From: Micromonospora sp. MH99
Lineage (GTDB): Bacteria; Actinomycetota; Actinomycetes; Mycobacteriales; Micromonosporaceae
Reading direction: 5' to 3'
DNA: 64,000 nt
Assembly (NCBI RefSeq): GCF_021442385.1
Contig: NZ_MUZA01000022.1
Span: 1-64,000 of the forward strand
Part shown: piece by piece, positions 55,120 to 64,000 of the stretch
Layout: every line of letters begins with the position of its first letter
How positions within the stretch are numbered: position 1 is the stretch's first letter
The notes under the pieces: generated by a model
Told to the model about the DNA's origin: nothing
What the model saw: the letters and a program-made list of their open reading frames with translations, nothing else
Database searches by the model: none
Translations under genes and position numbers: made by a program

Positions 55120-56627
55120 GCGGCGGCCTCCCGGACGGCGCCGACCGCGAGGGCGACGACGTCCTCCTCGGTCGCGCCGGCCGGCAGCTCGCCCGCGATC
55201 CGGCCGTCGCGCAGGACGACTATCCGGTCGCTCATGCCGAGCAGCTCCGGCAGCTCGGACGAGATCATCAGAACCGCCGCGCCGTCGGTCGCGAGGCGGC
55301 GGACGAGATCGTGGATGGCCGACTTCGCGCCCACGTCGATGCCCCGGGTCGGCTCGTCGAAGAGCAGGATCCGTGGTGTCAGCGCGAGCCATCGGGCCAG
55401 GACGACCTTCTGCTGGTTGCCGCCGGAGAGGAAGCGGATCTCCTGGTCGTCGCCGGCGGCACGGACCTCCACGGCGTCGAGCAGCTCACGCACCCGTGCG
55501 GTGCGGGCGGCGCGACCGGACCGTGCCGCGAACACGGCCCGGCTGGCGAGCAGAGCATTGTCCAGCACCGACTGCCGGGCCACGATGCCCTCACCCTTGC
55601 GGTCCTCGGTGACGTACGCGATGCCCGCCCGCATCGCGGCACGCGGCGAGCGCAGCCGCACCGGCTCGCCGTCGAGCTCGACGTCACCGGTCGTGAACGG
55701 GGCCACCCCGAAGAGCGCACGGGCCAGCGCCGATCGTCCCGAACCCTGCAGGCCGCCGACGCCGAGCACCTCGCCGGCGCGCAACTCGAGGTCCACCCCC
55801 CGCAGCTTCCGGTTGCCCCCGCCGCGGACGGTGAGTCGCACCGGCCCACGGTCGGCGGGGTCGGCCCGCTGCGGGTAGTAGTTGGACAGCTCACGGCCGA
55901 CCATGTGCCGCACCAGCTCGTCCGTGTTGGTCCGCGCGGTGTCCACGGTCGTCACCCGGCGGCCGTCCTTGAGAACCGTGATCCGGCTGGACAGGTCGAA
56001 GACCTCGGTCAGCCGGTGCGAGACGTAGAGAAGGCCGATGCCGCGTTCCTGCAGCCGGCGGACCAGCCCGTAGAGCAGCTCGACCTCCTGGTCTGCCAGC
56101 GCGGCGGTCGGCTCGTCCATGATGAGCAGCCGCGCGTCCAGAGCGAGCGCCTTGGCGATCTCGACGACCTGCTGCTGAGCGACGCCGAGCTGCCCCACCC
56201 GGGAGTCGGCCGGCAGCGCGGTCTCCCCGATCGAGGCGAGCAGGCGCCGGGTGCGGTCCAGCATCTCGCGGCGGTCGACCAGCCCGCGGCGGACCGGTTC
56301 GTGACCCAGGTAGACGTTCTCCGCGACAGTGCGCTCGGGCAGGAGGTTGAACTCCTGGTGGATGATGCCGACGCCGGCCCGCTGCGCGTCGCGGGGGCCG
56401 TGGAACACGCGCGGTTGACCGGCGAACTCGACGGTGCCCTCGTCCGGGGAGTATCCACCCGAGACGATCTTCATAAGCGTCGACTTTCCGGCGCCGTTCT
56501 CACCGACGACCGCGTGGACCTCGCCCGGTGCCACGTCGAGGTCGACGCCGTCGAGGACGCGCACCCCGAGAAACGACTTGCCGATGCCCCGCAGGGCCAG
56601 CAGCGGCGCCGGTTGTGGATCTGCCAT
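55116..56627 (-). CDS. Sugar ABC transporter ATPase, two-cassette (RbsA/XylG type)
   Basis: A 503-residue double ABC ATPase. First cassette: Walker A GENGAGKST, IIHQEFNLL, a degenerate signature LGVAQQQ, Walker B LLIMDEPTAAL, SHRL. Second cassette: GLQGSGRSA in place of Walker A (as usual for this class), VTEDRKGEGI, signature LSGGNQQK, LLFDEPTRGIDVG. Energises the two permeases and SBP downstream. AAGGG lies before the ATG. First gene of a leftward operon, divergent from the ThuA-containing protein. Confidence 0.92.
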   Translation of the reverse strand: MADPQPAPLLALRGIGKSFLGVRVLDGVDLDVAPGEVHAVVGENGAGKSTLMKIVSGGYSPDEGTVEFAGQPRVFHGPRDAQRAGVGIIHQEFNLLPERTVAENVYLGHEPVRRGLVDRREMLDRTRRLLASIGETALPADSRVGQLGVAQQQVVEIAKALALDARLLIMDEPTAALADQEVELLYGLVRRLQERGIGLLYVSHRLTEVFDLSSRITVLKDGRRVTTVDTARTNTDELVRHMVGRELSNYYPQRADPADRGPVRLTVRGGGNRKLRGVDLELRAGEVLGVGGLQGSGRSALARALFGVAPFTTGDVELDGEPVRLRSPRAAMRAGIAYVTEDRKGEGIVARQSVLDNALLASRAVFAARSGRAARTARVRELLDAVEVRAAGDDQEIRFLSGGNQQKVVLARWLALTPRILLFDEPTRGIDVGAKSAIHDLVRRLATDGAAVLMISSELPELLGMSDRIVVLRDGRIAGELPAGATEEDVVALAVGAVREAAA

Positions 56628-57150
56628 CCCGATAGCCCTTACAGATAGTAGTCATCGATGAGATCCGTACACCGGCCGGTAGGCCGTTCGATGCGCTGAG
56701 CGACGCACTTTCGCAGGTCTCAGCGGAACTTGCGTTTTTATGGTGCAAACATTTCCTTGACATCGAGGAAACATCACACGTATGAAGATAGATGTTTGGA
56801 TGCGGGTCCGCAATCCTCGATCTGCGGCGACTGGCAGGCCCGGCACTCGATCGGCGCGAGTGTTGGCTCGGGCACGTCAGGCCCGAGCACCCCTACTGGG
56901 GAGTAACATCCGACGCTCGACGTTACATTGACACCCATCGATCAATAGCTCATCCTGACCTCGCAGACCATGGACGAGATCACAGCCCACGTCACGCTGT
57001 GTGACGTCCTGCGGGGCTGACTGCCGTTTCGGCGGACGGCACGACGACCGCGACCAGCACACCCGTGGCCCACGCGCGCCCAGGCACAACCTGGCGCGTG
57101 CCGGACCCGTGCTCGCAATCGGAGTTGCCCGCCCAGACCTAGGAGACGGC
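56628..57150. promoter_or_regulatory. Divergent control region, 523 bases
   Basis: No gene. AT-rich core 56725-56805. TTTCCT-N8-AGGAAA (56752-56771) is an inverted repeat overlapping TTGACA (56757-56762), which with TATGAA (56781-56786, spacer 18) forms a rightward promoter about 365 bases before the ThuA gene. A leftward promoter could use CATAAA near 56738. It probably serves both divergent genes under one regulator not in the window. Confidence 0.5.
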
Positions 57151-60100
57151 ATGCGTCGCCCCACAATCCTCATCGGAATGATCGTCGGCCTGTTACTGGC
57201 GCTCGGCCTGGCCCCGCCGGCGTCGGCCGCCCCGGCCTTCCGCGCCCTGTTGTTCACCAAGACCGTCGGCTACCGGCACGACTCGATCCCCGCCGGAATC
57301 TCGATGTTCCAGCAGCAGGCGGCCGCGAACAACTTCGAGCTGGTGCAGACCGAGGACGCGAGCGTCTTCACGCCCGCCAACCTCGCCACCTTCGACGTCG
57401 TCATCATGTTCCAGACCTCCGGCATGGTCTGGACCTCGGCCTCGCAGCGCCAGGCCATCGAGGGCTACCTCGCCAGCGGCAAGGGCATCGTGGGCGTGCA
57501 CAACGCCACCGACATGGGCATCGAGTCCGAGTACCCGTGGTGGGACCAGACCATCAACGGCGGCGCTCACATGCCCGAGCACTCCCCCGGCGTGCTCGCC
57601 GGCACGGCCATCGTCGCCGACAAGCAGCACCCGTCGACGGTCGGCCTGCCGGACCGCTGGAGCCGCAGCGAGGAGTGGTACAACTTCGACTCCAACCCGC
57701 GGGGCAACGTGCATGTCCTGGTGACCGCCGACGAGCGCACGTACAACCCGGGCTCGCGGGCGATGGGCCCGGACCACCCGATTTCGTGGTGCCGCAACGC
57801 CGGCGGCGGCCGGGTGTGGGCCACCGCGATGGGCCACGCGATCGAGTCGTACAGCGAGACGAACTTCCGCAACCACGTCCTCGGTGGCGTCAAGTGGGCG
57901 GCCGGCAACCAGCCCGGGGACTGCGGCGGCACCGTCTGGAGCAACTTCGAGAAGCGCACCCTGGACGACAACACCGCCGACCCGATGGCGCTGGCAGTGC
58001 TGCCGGACGGCCGCGTGCTCTACGTCCAGCGGGGCGGCCAGGTCAAGATCTTCAAGCCGAGCACCAACAGCACCGTCACGGCCGCCACGCTGAGCGTCTA
58101 CACCGGCGGTGAGGACGGCCTCACCGGCGTCGCGATAGACCCGGCCTTCGCCAGCAACGGATACGTGTACGTCTACCACTCGCCGGCGAGCAGCACTACC
58201 GACGTCAACCGGGTGTCCCGCTACACGCTCACCGGTGACACCCTGAACCTGTCCACCGAGGCACGGATCATCGACATCCCCGCGTACCGGGACCGGACCT
58301 TCGCCGAGCCCGGGCACACCGGCGGCTACATCGAGTTCGGCCCGGACGGCAACCTCTACATCGGCACCGGCGACGACACGCCGCCCAACCTCGACCCGAA
58401 CTGGCAGGGGTACGCCCCGCTGGACTGGCGGTCAGGCAAGTCCAACCTGGACGCCGCCCGCTCCGCCGGCAACACCAACGACCTGCGTGGCAAGCTGCTG
58501 CGCATCAAGCCGTCGGCCACCGGTGGCTACACCATCCCGACGGGCAACCTCTACCCCCAGGGCACCGCGCAGACCCGGCCCGAGGTCTACGCCATGGGCT
58601 TCCGCAACCCGTTCCGCTTCTCGATCGACCCCGCCACCGGCTGGGTCTACCTGGCCGACTACGGCCCCGACCGCAACCCGCCGACGACCAACCGGGGCCC
58701 CGAGGGGCTCGTCGAACTCAACGTGATCAAGGCAGCCGGCAACTACGGCTGGCCCTTCTGTCACGGCAACAACCAGCCGTACGCGCCGTTCAACCCGGAC
58801 ACCGGCGTCGTCGGGGCGAAGTTCAACTGCAACGCCCCGGTCAACAACTCGCCCAACAACACCGGCCTGGTCAACCTCAAGCCGATCGTCGCGCCCAACA
58901 TCTGGTACGGCTACCCCGCGTCGACGACCTTCCCGGAGCTGGGCTCCGGCGGGTCGGCGCCGATGGGTGGGCCGGTCTACCGCTACAACGCGGCGAACCC
59001 CTCGGCGACGAAGTTCCCGGCCTACTACGACGGCGTGCACTTCTTCTACGAGTGGTCGCGCAACTTCATCAAGGAAACGCACTTCGACTCGTCGACGGCT
59101 GTCACCCGGACCAACTCGTTCATGCCCGGCGGCAACTTCAACAAGCCGATGGACATGGAGTTCGGCCCGGACGGCTCGCTGTACCTGCTGGAGTGGGGTT
59201 CCAACTTCGGCGGCGGCAACAACGACTCCGGGCTCTACCGCATCGACTACATCCAGGGTGGCCGTTCACCGATCGCGAAGGCCGTCGGCACGCCCACCAG
59301 CGGCAGCGCCCCGCTGACCGTCCAGTTCAGCAGCGCCGGCACGGCGGACCCGGACGCCGGCAACACCCTCAGCTACCAGTGGACCTTCGGTGACGGCGGC
59401 ACGTCCACGGCGGCCAACCCGGCACACACCTACACCACCAACGGCAACTACACGGCGCAGTTGAAGGTCACCGACAACACCGGCAAGACCGGCTTCGCCA
59501 ACGTGCAGATCACCGTCGGCAACACCGCCCCGGTGGTCACCATCAACGTGCCGCCCAACGGGGGCATGCTGAACTTCGGCGACAAGGTCTCGTACACGGT
59601 CAGTGTCTCCGACCCCGGCGGCGCGGCCATCGACTGCACCAAGGTGTTCGTCAACCCGGCTCTGGGACACGACGACCACGCGCACGAGACCACCGAGTAC
59701 CCGGGCTGCTCGGGCACCATCTCCACCGACCTGCTCGGTGGGCACCCCGAAGGGGCGAACCTGTACTACGTGCTCAACGCCCGCTACACCGACGACGGTG
59801 GCTCGGGTGGCGCGGCGCCGCTGACCGGCTACGCGACGGCGATCCTGCAGCCCAAGCACAAGCAGGCCGAGTACTTCAGCAGCCAGTCCGGCGTCCGGGT
59901 CGTCGACCAGAGCGCCGCGGAGAGCGGCAAGCGCGTCGGTGACATCTCCAACAACGACTGGGTGGCGTTCAACCCGATGAGCCTGTCGGGCATCAGCAAC
60001 GTCAGCTACCGGCTGTCGTCACCGAGCGGTGGGGGTTCCATCGAGCTGCGGGCCGACTCGCCGACCGGCACCCTCCTGGCCACCACGACGGTGCCCAGCA

Positions 60101-60702
60101 CCGGCGGCTGGGACAACTACCAGTCCACGCCGGCGGTCAGCGTCGCGGCCCTGTCCGGGACGCACACCCTCTACATGGTGTTCAAGGGCAGCTCGTCCAA
60201 CTGGTTCGACCTCGACGCGTTCACCTTCGGCGGCAACGGCGTAGGGGTCCCCGGCACCGACGGCGGAGGGATCGCCGGCCGCACCTGGACCCTCACGGCG
60301 CAGCACAGCGGCAAGCTGATGGACGTCAGCGGCAACTCCACCGCCGACGGCGCCCAGCTGGTGCAGTGGGCGGCCACCGGCGGCAACAACCAGAAGTGGC
60401 AGGCGGTGGACGCCGGTGGCGGCGCCGTCTACCTCAAGGCGGTGCACAGCGGCAAGTGCCTCGACGTCACCGGCGGGTCCACCGCACAGGGCGCCTTCCT
60501 GCAACACAGCACCTGCACCAACGCCAACCAGCAGAAGTTCACCGTGACGGCGACCGGCACCGCCGGGATCTACACGGTCAAGAGCGCGCTGAGCGGGCTC
60601 TGCCTGGACGTCAACGGCGCCTCGACTGCCGACGGGGCCCGGCTGCTGCAGTGGGGCTGCCACAGCGCCACCAACCAGCAGTGGCGGTTCAGCGCGGTCT
60701 AG
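57151..60702 (+). CDS. Secreted ThuA / PQQ-type sugar dehydrogenase / PKD / CBM13 multidomain protein
   Basis: A 1183-residue secreted protein. Signal peptide about 1-27 (ASA/AP). ThuA-like domain 28-255 (FTKTVGYRHDSIPAGI, VGVHNATDM, PDHPISWCRNAGGGRVW). Soluble glucose dehydrogenase-like six-bladed propeller about 262-697 (MALAVLPDGRVLYVQRGG, FGPDGNLYIGTGDD, YAMGFRNPFRFSIDPATGWVYLADYGPD, MDMEFGPDGSLYLLEWGSN). PKD domain about 707-790, an Ig-like domain to about 900, a CBM6-like jelly roll to about 1030, and a ricin-type CBM13 at 1045-1183. TAGGAGA precedes the ATG. Divergent from a sugar ABC/epimerase operon, so it may oxidise a sugar outside the cell. Confidence 0.88.
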   Translation: MRRPTILIGMIVGLLLALGLAPPASAAPAFRALLFTKTVGYRHDSIPAGISMFQQQAAANNFELVQTEDASVFTPANLATFDVVIMFQTSGMVWTSASQRQAIEGYLASGKGIVGVHNATDMGIESEYPWWDQTINGGAHMPEHSPGVLAGTAIVADKQHPSTVGLPDRWSRSEEWYNFDSNPRGNVHVLVTADERTYNPGSRAMGPDHPISWCRNAGGGRVWATAMGHAIESYSETNFRNHVLGGVKWAAGNQPGDCGGTVWSNFEKRTLDDNTADPMALAVLPDGRVLYVQRGGQVKIFKPSTNSTVTAATLSVYTGGEDGLTGVAIDPAFASNGYVYVYHSPASSTTDVNRVSRYTLTGDTLNLSTEARIIDIPAYRDRTFAEPGHTGGYIEFGPDGNLYIGTGDDTPPNLDPNWQGYAPLDWRSGKSNLDAARSAGNTNDLRGKLLRIKPSATGGYTIPTGNLYPQGTAQTRPEVYAMGFRNPFRFSIDPATGWVYLADYGPDRNPPTTNRGPEGLVELNVIKAAGNYGWPFCHGNNQPYAPFNPDTGVVGAKFNCNAPVNNSPNNTGLVNLKPIVAPNIWYGYPASTTFPELGSGGSAPMGGPVYRYNAANPSATKFPAYYDGVHFFYEWSRNFIKETHFDSSTAVTRTNSFMPGGNFNKPMDMEFGPDGSLYLLEWGSNFGGGNNDSGLYRIDYIQGGRSPIAKAVGTPTSGSAPLTVQFSSAGTADPDAGNTLSYQWTFGDGGTSTAANPAHTYTTNGNYTAQLKVTDNTGKTGFANVQITVGNTAPVVTINVPPNGGMLNFGDKVSYTVSVSDPGGAAIDCTKVFVNPALGHDDHAHETTEYPGCSGTISTDLLGGHPEGANLYYVLNARYTDDGGSGGAAPLTGYATAILQPKHKQAEYFSSQSGVRVVDQSAAESGKRVGDISNNDWVAFNPMSLSGISNVSYRLSSPSGGGSIELRADSPTGTLLATTTVPSTGGWDNYQSTPAVSVAALSGTHTLYMVFKGSSSNWFDLDAFTFGGNGVGVPGTDGGGIAGRTWTLTAQHSGKLMDVSGNSTADGAQLVQWAATGGNNQKWQAVDAGGGAVYLKAVHSGKCLDVTGGSTAQGAFLQHSTCTNANQQKFTVTATGTAGIYTVKSALSGLCLDVNGASTADGARLLQWGCHSATNQQWRFSAV

Positions 60703-60728
60703 CGACCGGACGGTAGCTCCGACAGGAC

Positions 60729-60762
60729 GCCGGCCACCCGATCGGAGGATCGGGTGGCCGGC
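60729..60762. terminator. Bidirectional hairpin terminator
   Basis: GCCGGCCACCCGATC (60729-60743) and exact reverse complement (60748-60762) with GGAG loop, between convergent genes. Confidence 0.85.
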
Positions 60763-60785
60763 GCACCGCGTTCACGGGTGTGTCG

Positions 60786-61760
60786 TCACCCGCCGAGCAG
60801 CTCGGCGTCGCGCAGCGCCGCCCAGAGCTGCTCCGGCACGTCCGCGTCGGACCGGCGCAGGGTCTCGGTCACCTGGGCCGCGTCGCGCACGCCGACCACT
60901 GTCGAGACCACCGCCGGATGCCGGCGGACGAACGCCAACGCCGCCTGCGGGAGGGTGACGCCGTACGCCTGACAGACCGCCGCGATCCGCCGCGCCCGCT
61001 CGATCAGCTCCGGCGGCGCCTGCTGATAGTTGTAGACCGCGTCGGCCGGCGGCTGATCGCGGGCCAGCAGCCCCGAGTTGTAGACCCCGGCGATCACCAC
61101 GCCGACCCCACGGGCCTGCGCGGCGGGTAGCAGGTCGTCGAGCGCGCCCTGTTCGAGAAGGGTGTAGCGGCCGGCGCACATGACCACGTCGATGTCGGTC
61201 TCCTGGACGAACCGGGCCAGCATCGCCGACTGGTTCATGCCGGCCCCGATCGCGCCGATGACGCCCTGGTCGCGCAGCTCCACCAGCGCGGGTACCGCCT
61301 CGGTGGCCGCCTGCTCCCAGTGCTCGTCCGGGTCGTGCAGGTACACCACGTCGACGCGGTCCAGGCCGGTGCGCTCCAGGCTGGCCTCCAACGACCGGCG
61401 TACGCCGTCGCGGCTGAAGTCCCAGACCCGCCGCAGGTCGGCCGGCACGTCGAAGCCCTCCGAGTCGCGCTCCCCCGCGGTCTCCGGCGAGGGTACGAGC
61501 AGCCGCCCGACCTTCGTCGACACCACGTACTCGTCGCGCGGCCGGGACCGCAGCGCGGCGCCCAGCCGCCGTTCGGACAGGCCGAGGCCGTAGTGCGGCG
61601 CCGTGTCGAAGTACCGGATGCCGGCGGCCCAGGCGGCGTCGACAGCCGCGGCGAATTCGTCGTCGGACGTCCCCCGGTACAGGTTGCCACCCTGCGCCGC
61701 GCCGAAGCCCAGCTCGGTGAGGCGGACCGCCGGGCGGCGGGGCAGCACTCGGGCCGTCAT
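60786..61760 (-). CDS. Aldo/keto reductase, probable L-fucose (D-threo-aldose) 1-dehydrogenase
   Basis: A 324-residue aldo/keto reductase with the catalytic tetrad Asp52, Tyr57 (YFDTAPHYG), Lys83 (VVSTKVG), His142 (VYLHDPDE). The pattern LGFGAAQGGNLYRG ... GLGLSERRLGAAL and the length fit the D-threo-aldose 1-dehydrogenase/pyridoxal 4-dehydrogenase subgroup that oxidises L-fucose to L-fuconolactone. Fourth gene of the operon, coupled by ATGA to the lactonase gene, which strongly supports that reaction. NAD(P) preference not determined. Confidence 0.82.
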   Translation of the reverse strand: MTARVLPRRPAVRLTELGFGAAQGGNLYRGTSDDEFAAAVDAAWAAGIRYFDTAPHYGLGLSERRLGAALRSRPRDEYVVSTKVGRLLVPSPETAGERDSEGFDVPADLRRVWDFSRDGVRRSLEASLERTGLDRVDVVYLHDPDEHWEQAATEAVPALVELRDQGVIGAIGAGMNQSAMLARFVQETDIDVVMCAGRYTLLEQGALDDLLPAAQARGVGVVIAGVYNSGLLARDQPPADAVYNYQQAPPELIERARRIAAVCQAYGVTLPQAALAFVRRHPAVVSTVVGVRDAAQVTETLRRSDADVPEQLWAALRDAELLGG

Positions 61761-62635
61761 GACGCCTCCAGCCGGTACGCACGGTGCGCGGTCTCGCGCC
61801 AGATCGCCGCCTGCTCCTCGTCACCGAGTGGTGCCACCAGGTCGGCGAGTACGGCGACCCAGCGGGTGTAGGAGCTGGCGAGCAGGCACACCGGCCAGTC
61901 CGAACCGAACATGAGCCGTTGCGGGCCGAACACGTCGAGCGCATGGTCGACGGCGGGCCGCAGGTCGTCGGCCGTCCAGGACGATCCGTCCACCTCGGTC
62001 ACCAGGCCGGAGAGCTTCGCCGTGACGTTCGGCTCGGCGGCGAGCGCCCGCAGGTTGGCCGGCCAGTCGCCGAGGCCCCCCGCGCCGAGCGCCGGTTTGG
62101 CGAGGTGATCCAGGACGAACGACACCTCTGGCAGGTCGCGGACGAGCCGGGTGGCCGCGGGCAGTTGGTGGTCGCGGACCAGCAGGTCGTAGGCGAGGCC
62201 GGCCGCGCCGACCGCCGCGATGCCCCGCCGGACGTCGCGTCGGTCGAGGTACGCCGGGTCGGGTTCGGACTGGACCAGGTGCCGGATGCCCACCAACCGC
62301 TCGCCGCCGCGTACCGAGCGGAGCCGGTCGAGGCGCTCGTCGATGTCGTCGGCGGTGAGGTTCACCCAGCCGACGACCCCGCTGATGAGCGGGTCGTCGG
62401 CCGCGATGCCCAGCAGGTGCTCCGTCTCCGCCACGGAGGCGATGGACTGCACGACGACGGTCTCGGTGACGCCCGCGGCGCGTGCCGCCGGGGCGAGATC
62501 CGCCGGGGTGAAGTCGTTGTCGATTGCCGCCATCGTGTCCGGGTCGATCCACGGTTGCGGGTGACGGGCACGGACCCAGAGGTGGTGGTGGGCGTCGACG
62601 ATGCCGGGGCGCCCGGCCGGCGAGGGATGCGTCAT
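61757..62635 (-). CDS. L-fucono-1,5-lactonase-like amidohydrolase
   Basis: A 292-residue amidohydrolase-superfamily lactonase. HxH-type motif VDAHHHLWV near residue 14, then QPWIDPDTMAAIDNDFTPADLAPAARAAGV, VLDHLAKP and MFGSDWPVCLLASSY with the conserved Asp. This is the COG3618 group that includes L-fuconolactonase and L-rhamnonolactonase. Coupled by ATGA on both sides (SDR before, aldo/keto reductase after). Hydrolyses the lactone made by the reductase, giving L-fuconate for the dehydratase at 28532. Confidence 0.87.
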   Translation of the reverse strand: MTHPSPAGRPGIVDAHHHLWVRARHPQPWIDPDTMAAIDNDFTPADLAPAARAAGVTETVVVQSIASVAETEHLLGIAADDPLISGVVGWVNLTADDIDERLDRLRSVRGGERLVGIRHLVQSEPDPAYLDRRDVRRGIAAVGAAGLAYDLLVRDHQLPAATRLVRDLPEVSFVLDHLAKPALGAGGLGDWPANLRALAAEPNVTAKLSGLVTEVDGSSWTADDLRPAVDHALDVFGPQRLMFGSDWPVCLLASSYTRWVAVLADLVAPLGDEEQAAIWRETAHRAYRLEAS

Positions 62636-63393
62636 CGGCCCAACCAGCCGCCGTCGACGGGCAGGACCGTGCCGTGCACGTAGTCCGAGGCCGCGGCGGC
62701 CAGGAACACGGTGGCGCCGGCCAGGTCGTCGGCGCGTCCCCACCGGCCGGCCGGGATCCGGCCCACGATCGCGTCGTTGCGCGCGGGGTCGTCGCGGAGC
62801 GCCTGGGTGTTGTCGGTGGCGATGTACCCGGGCGCGATCGCGTTGACGTTCACCCCTCTGCCCGCCCACTCGTTGGACAGGGCCTTGGTCAGCCCGGCGA
62901 GGCCGGACTTCGCCGCGGTGTAGCTCGCGACGTTGATGCCGCCCTGGAAGCTCAGCAGCGAGGCGGTAAAAATGATCTTTCCGCGGCCACTGTCGACCAT
63001 CCGCCGACCGATCTCCCGGCTCAACACGAACTGGCTGGACAGGTTCACCTGCACCACCCGGTCCCACATCTCGTCGGGGTGCTCGGCCGCCGGCGCCCGG
63101 GCGATCGTGCCGCCGTTGTTCACGAGGATGTCCACCGGCGCCACCGCCGCGGCCTCCTCGGCCAACCGGTACACCGCGGCCCGGTCACCCAGGTCCGTGC
63201 GGATGCCGGTGAACTGGCGACCCGCCGCCTCGACCCGCCGCTGCACCTCACTGCCCGCGGACTCCATCTGCGCCGACACCCCGATGATGTCCGCGCCGGC
63301 CACCGCCAGGGCCTCCGCCATCGCCAGGCCGATCCCCCGCCGTGCGCCGGTCACCAGCGCGGTACGTCCGGTCAGGTCGAACAGGGCGCTCAT
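62632..63393 (-). CDS. SDR oxidoreductase, probable 2-keto-3-deoxy-L-fuconate dehydrogenase
   Basis: A 253-residue classical short-chain dehydrogenase: TGARRGIG at 15-22, NNGG at 92-95, catalytic Ser145, Tyr158 and Lys162 (SYTAAKSG). Closest in pattern to KduD/2-deoxy-D-gluconate 3-dehydrogenases (RIPAGRWGRADDLAGATVFLAAAASDYVHGTVLPVDGGW). In L-fucose operons such an SDR oxidises 2-keto-3-deoxy-L-fuconate to the 2,4-diketo acid, the next step after the dehydratase. ATGA overlaps on both sides. Confidence 0.82.
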   Translation of the reverse strand: MSALFDLTGRTALVTGARRGIGLAMAEALAVAGADIIGVSAQMESAGSEVQRRVEAAGRQFTGIRTDLGDRAAVYRLAEEAAAVAPVDILVNNGGTIARAPAAEHPDEMWDRVVQVNLSSQFVLSREIGRRMVDSGRGKIIFTASLLSFQGGINVASYTAAKSGLAGLTKALSNEWAGRGVNVNAIAPGYIATDNTQALRDDPARNDAIVGRIPAGRWGRADDLAGATVFLAAAASDYVHGTVLPVDGGWLGR

Positions 63394-64000
63394 CGGCCCT
63401 CCTCCCGCCAGTCGAGCAGCACCTTCATGACGCCGCCGCCACCCTCCAGAGCCGTGAACGCGTCCGTGACACCGGCCACGGGCAGCACCCGGGAGATCAG
63501 CTCCCGGGCCGGGATGACACCGGCCGCGACCAGCCGGATCGCCTCCACCACGTCCTCGCGCTGGTACAACCGCGCGCCCAGCAACTCCAGCTCCCGCCAG
63601 AAGAACCGGTGCAGGTTGACCGGACGCGGCTGCGGGTGGATCGCCACCATCACCAGCCGACCCCGGGTGGTCAGCACATCCACGGCCGTGCCGACCCCGG
63701 CGGCGGAACCGGACACCTCGAACGCGACATCCGCGCCCGCGCCTCCGGTCCGCTCGTTCACGAGCGCCACCACATCGGTCGGCCCCGGGTCCACGGCCTC
63801 GATCCCGATCCCCGACGCGACTCCGCGCCGGAAGCCGTCCGGTTCCACGAGCAGGACCTCGGCCCCGCGCGCCCGGGCGACGGCCGCGATGAGGACGCCC
63901 ACCGGACCGCCGCCGACGACCACCACGTGCTCTCCGGACGTCACCTTCGCCCGTCCGACGTCGTGCACCGCCACCGCGACCGGCTCGACCAGCGCCGCGT
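63390..64000 (-). CDS. Medium-chain (zinc-type) alcohol dehydrogenase, N-terminus beyond right edge
   Basis: The C-terminal 203 residues of an MDR dehydrogenase, open at base 64000. Visible: LVEPVAVAVHDVGRAKVTSGEHVVVVGGGPVGVLIAAVARARG (Rossmann GGGPVG), DVAFEVSGSAAGVGTAVDVL, and a C-terminal PARELISRVLPVAGVTDAFTALE. The N-terminal zinc-ligand domain is missing from the window. Overlaps the SDR start by ATGA; first visible gene of the leftward fucose-type operon. May be a threonine/sorbitol-dehydrogenase-like enzyme acting on a sugar or L-lactaldehyde. Confidence 0.85.
   Translation of the reverse strand, partial: AALVEPVAVAVHDVGRAKVTSGEHVVVVGGGPVGVLIAAVARARGAEVLLVEPDGFRRGVASGIGIEAVDPGPTDVVALVNERTGGAGADVAFEVSGSAAGVGTAVDVLTTRGRLVMVAIHPQPRPVNLHRFFWRELELLGARLYQREDVVEAIRLVAAGVIPARELISRVLPVAGVTDAFTALEGGGGVMKVLLDWREEGR

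Overview
The window is very GC-rich, with actinobacterial gene style: GTG/TTG starts, many ATGA/GTGA overlaps, leaderless promoters, a type VII secretion gene, Tat and lipoprotein signals, and several secreted enzymes carrying ricin-type (CBM13) lectin domains. The best guess is Micromonosporaceae (Micromonospora or a close relative); this is inferred from content, not from a search. No tRNA, rRNA, CRISPR array, insertion sequence or prophage gene was recognised.

Left part (1-24 kb): ordinary chromosomal genes. These are eccB (cut by the left edge), a spermidine-synthase-like protein, acyl-CoA dehydrogenase, small leaderless genes, an ArsR/MFS pair, an LLM flavoprotein fused to a hemerythrin domain opposite a MarR regulator, a Tat-exported PHP phosphoesterase, AraC, a MocR/EamA pair whose start codons overlap, an HxlR/NmrA redox pair, a bacterial voltage-gated cation channel, and a tightly coupled three-gene cassette (flavoprotein, cytoplasmic PhnD-like protein, TusA-like/diiron fusion). 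All three cassette proteins depart from their families' hallmarks.

24-28 kb: an arsenic island. arsR-acr3-arsC runs rightward; an ArsN1-like acetyltransferase and a Cys-tailed FAD oxidoreductase run leftward from the same operator region.

28.5-34 kb and 60.8-64 kb: two loci that together encode a non-phosphorylating L-fucose route. L-fuconate dehydratase with a GntR regulator and a sugar ABC importer lie at the first. An aldo-keto reductase (L-fucose dehydrogenase candidate), a lactonase, an SDR and an MDR dehydrogenase lie at the second, as one ATGA-coupled leftward operon that runs off the right edge.

34-60.7 kb: plant-polysaccharide utilisation. It holds a GH10 xylanase, a secreted esterase, an oligosaccharide ABC operon with a serine hydrolase, a LacI regulator, a GH32/GH43-like enzyme, GH27, CE1 and beta-helix enzymes with CBM13, a second sugar ABC operon with an epimerase, and a 1183-residue ThuA/sugar-dehydrogenase/PKD/CBM13 protein. 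Two distinct LacI-type operator families are visible. GCTAAA-N4-TTTAGC-type sites surround the local lacI gene and sit at three promoters. GTTAGCG-type sites lie at the xylanase, GH27, CE1 and beta-helix genes, whose regulator is not in the window. A 40-residue ORF made of two 20-residue repeats is wedged, coupled at both ends, between an ABC ATPase and its permease; it is the most unusual small element seen.
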